A program made the position numbers and the translations under genes. A DNA stretch of 64,000 nt from contig NZ_LS483250.1 of NCBI RefSeq assembly GCF_900465055.1, positions 2,046,001 to 2,110,000 of the forward strand, given 5' to 3'. Below are positions 63,738-64,000 of the stretch, in pieces. This DNA is from Moritella yayanosii. GTDB taxonomy: Bacteria > Pseudomonadota > Gammaproteobacteria > Enterobacterales > Moritellaceae. The notes beneath the pieces were generated by a model that did not search any database, was not told where the DNA came from, and saw only the letters and a list, made by a program, of their open reading frames with translations. Positions within the stretch are counted from its first letter, which is position 1. Each line of letters starts with the position of its first letter.

Positions 63738-64000
63738 CTAACCTTCAAATCGCGTTTCGATTGGTAGATAAGCTAAAAAGCCTTGTTGTAAGTGATCAAA
63801 CTGCGCTTTACCCACCAAAATTTCGGTCGAGTTTAACCCTTGCGTCATCTCGGGTTCTGCGGTAATCGCTTCGTCGACACCGGCTTTTGCCGCTAATAAT
63901 GTCCACGCATACGCCTGTAATTTATCGGTTTTCACACCTTCACCACGGTAATACATCACCGCTATGTTCTGCCATGCTTGGGTATAACCTTGCTGCGCGG
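63738..64000 (-). CDS. Sel1-repeat protein, partial (C-terminal part only)
   Basis: The frame is open to the window edge. It reads Q-G-Y-T-Q-A-W-Q-N-I-A-V-M-Y-Y-R-G-E-G-V, then L-Q-A-Y-A-W-T-L-L-A-A-K-A-G, one complete Sel1 repeat and part of another, followed by an unrelated tail of about 45 residues. Sel1 proteins are helical scaffolds for protein-protein contacts. The start lies beyond 64000, and the total length is unknown. Confidence 0.75.
   Translation of the reverse strand, partial: AQQGYTQAWQNIAVMYYRGEGVKTDKLQAYAWTLLAAKAGVDEAITAEPEMTQGLNSTEILVGKAQFDHLQQGFLAYLPIETRFEG

Noticed and set aside
1-64000. CRISPR array, prophage, rRNA or tRNA genes
   Set aside because: No regularly spaced repeats, phage structural genes, rRNA blocks or tRNA cloverleaf signs were noticed on reading both strands. 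A tRNA scan would settle this point.

Overview
The window (about 40% G+C by eye) looks like a chromosomal piece of a marine gammaproteobacterium, probably Moritella or a close relative. The evidence is ubiH-ubiI followed by gcvT-gcvH-gcvP on one strand (the E. coli gene order), an RsuA/YqfB/UbiI-type core set, heavy c-di-GMP and chemotaxis signalling, and a palindromic repeat of a kind I recall from Vibrio and relatives. The genus is inferred from recalled protein resemblance, not from a search. No rRNA or tRNA gene was seen.

Left part (1-20 kb): a signalling operon (XRE regulator, receiver-EAL protein, broken histidine kinase), a eukaryotic-type glutathione synthetase, an ArsR repressor, small housekeeping genes, a ChaN-like lipoprotein, rsuA, a lone CbiM transporter behind a cobalamin riboswitch, yqfB, a PACE exporter, three similar small lipoproteins, a VirK/YbjX protein, and regulator-transporter sets (AzlCD with AraC, LysR with an MFS carrier, LysE). 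Two regulators (Lrp type at 6.4 kb, LysR type at 20.1 kb) have lost their middles in frame.

Middle part (20-39 kb): a 2OG-Fe(II) oxygenase, YceI, tag, a pilin, an ArsP permease whose promoter carries the same ATATTTC-N10-GAAATAT operator as the ArsR gene 19 kb away, an efflux pair whose divergent promoter has been deleted together with the 5' ends of HlyD and LysR, an Lrp/LysE pair, a CHASE-PAS-GAF-GGDEF-EAL protein, a chemoreceptor, an HflX GTPase and a diguanylate cyclase.

Accessory part (39.6-56 kb): a repeated and decaying module of a leishmanolysin-like metallopeptidase, hipA-hipB and a phasin-like gene, with two near-identical phasin copies, one intact hipAB, one intact peptidase and at least three remnants. 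Mixed in are a tandem-CHASE3-like chemoreceptor, an orphan XRE antitoxin with three operators, a truncated antitoxin and a TnpB-only IS605-type element. Next comes a three-gene operon that I read as an ABC-three-component (ABC-3C) conflict system: a putative nuclease effector, a middle component and a Rad50-like ATPase. Its middle component is split by an 1820-bp IS1634-family element with a 6-bp target duplication. Removing the element restores one reading frame.

Right part (56-64 kb): gcvP, gcvH, gcvT (glycine cleavage), ubiI and ubiH (ubiquinone hydroxylation), and the end of a Sel1-repeat protein, all on the minus strand, with a terminator-like hairpin between gcvH and gcvP.
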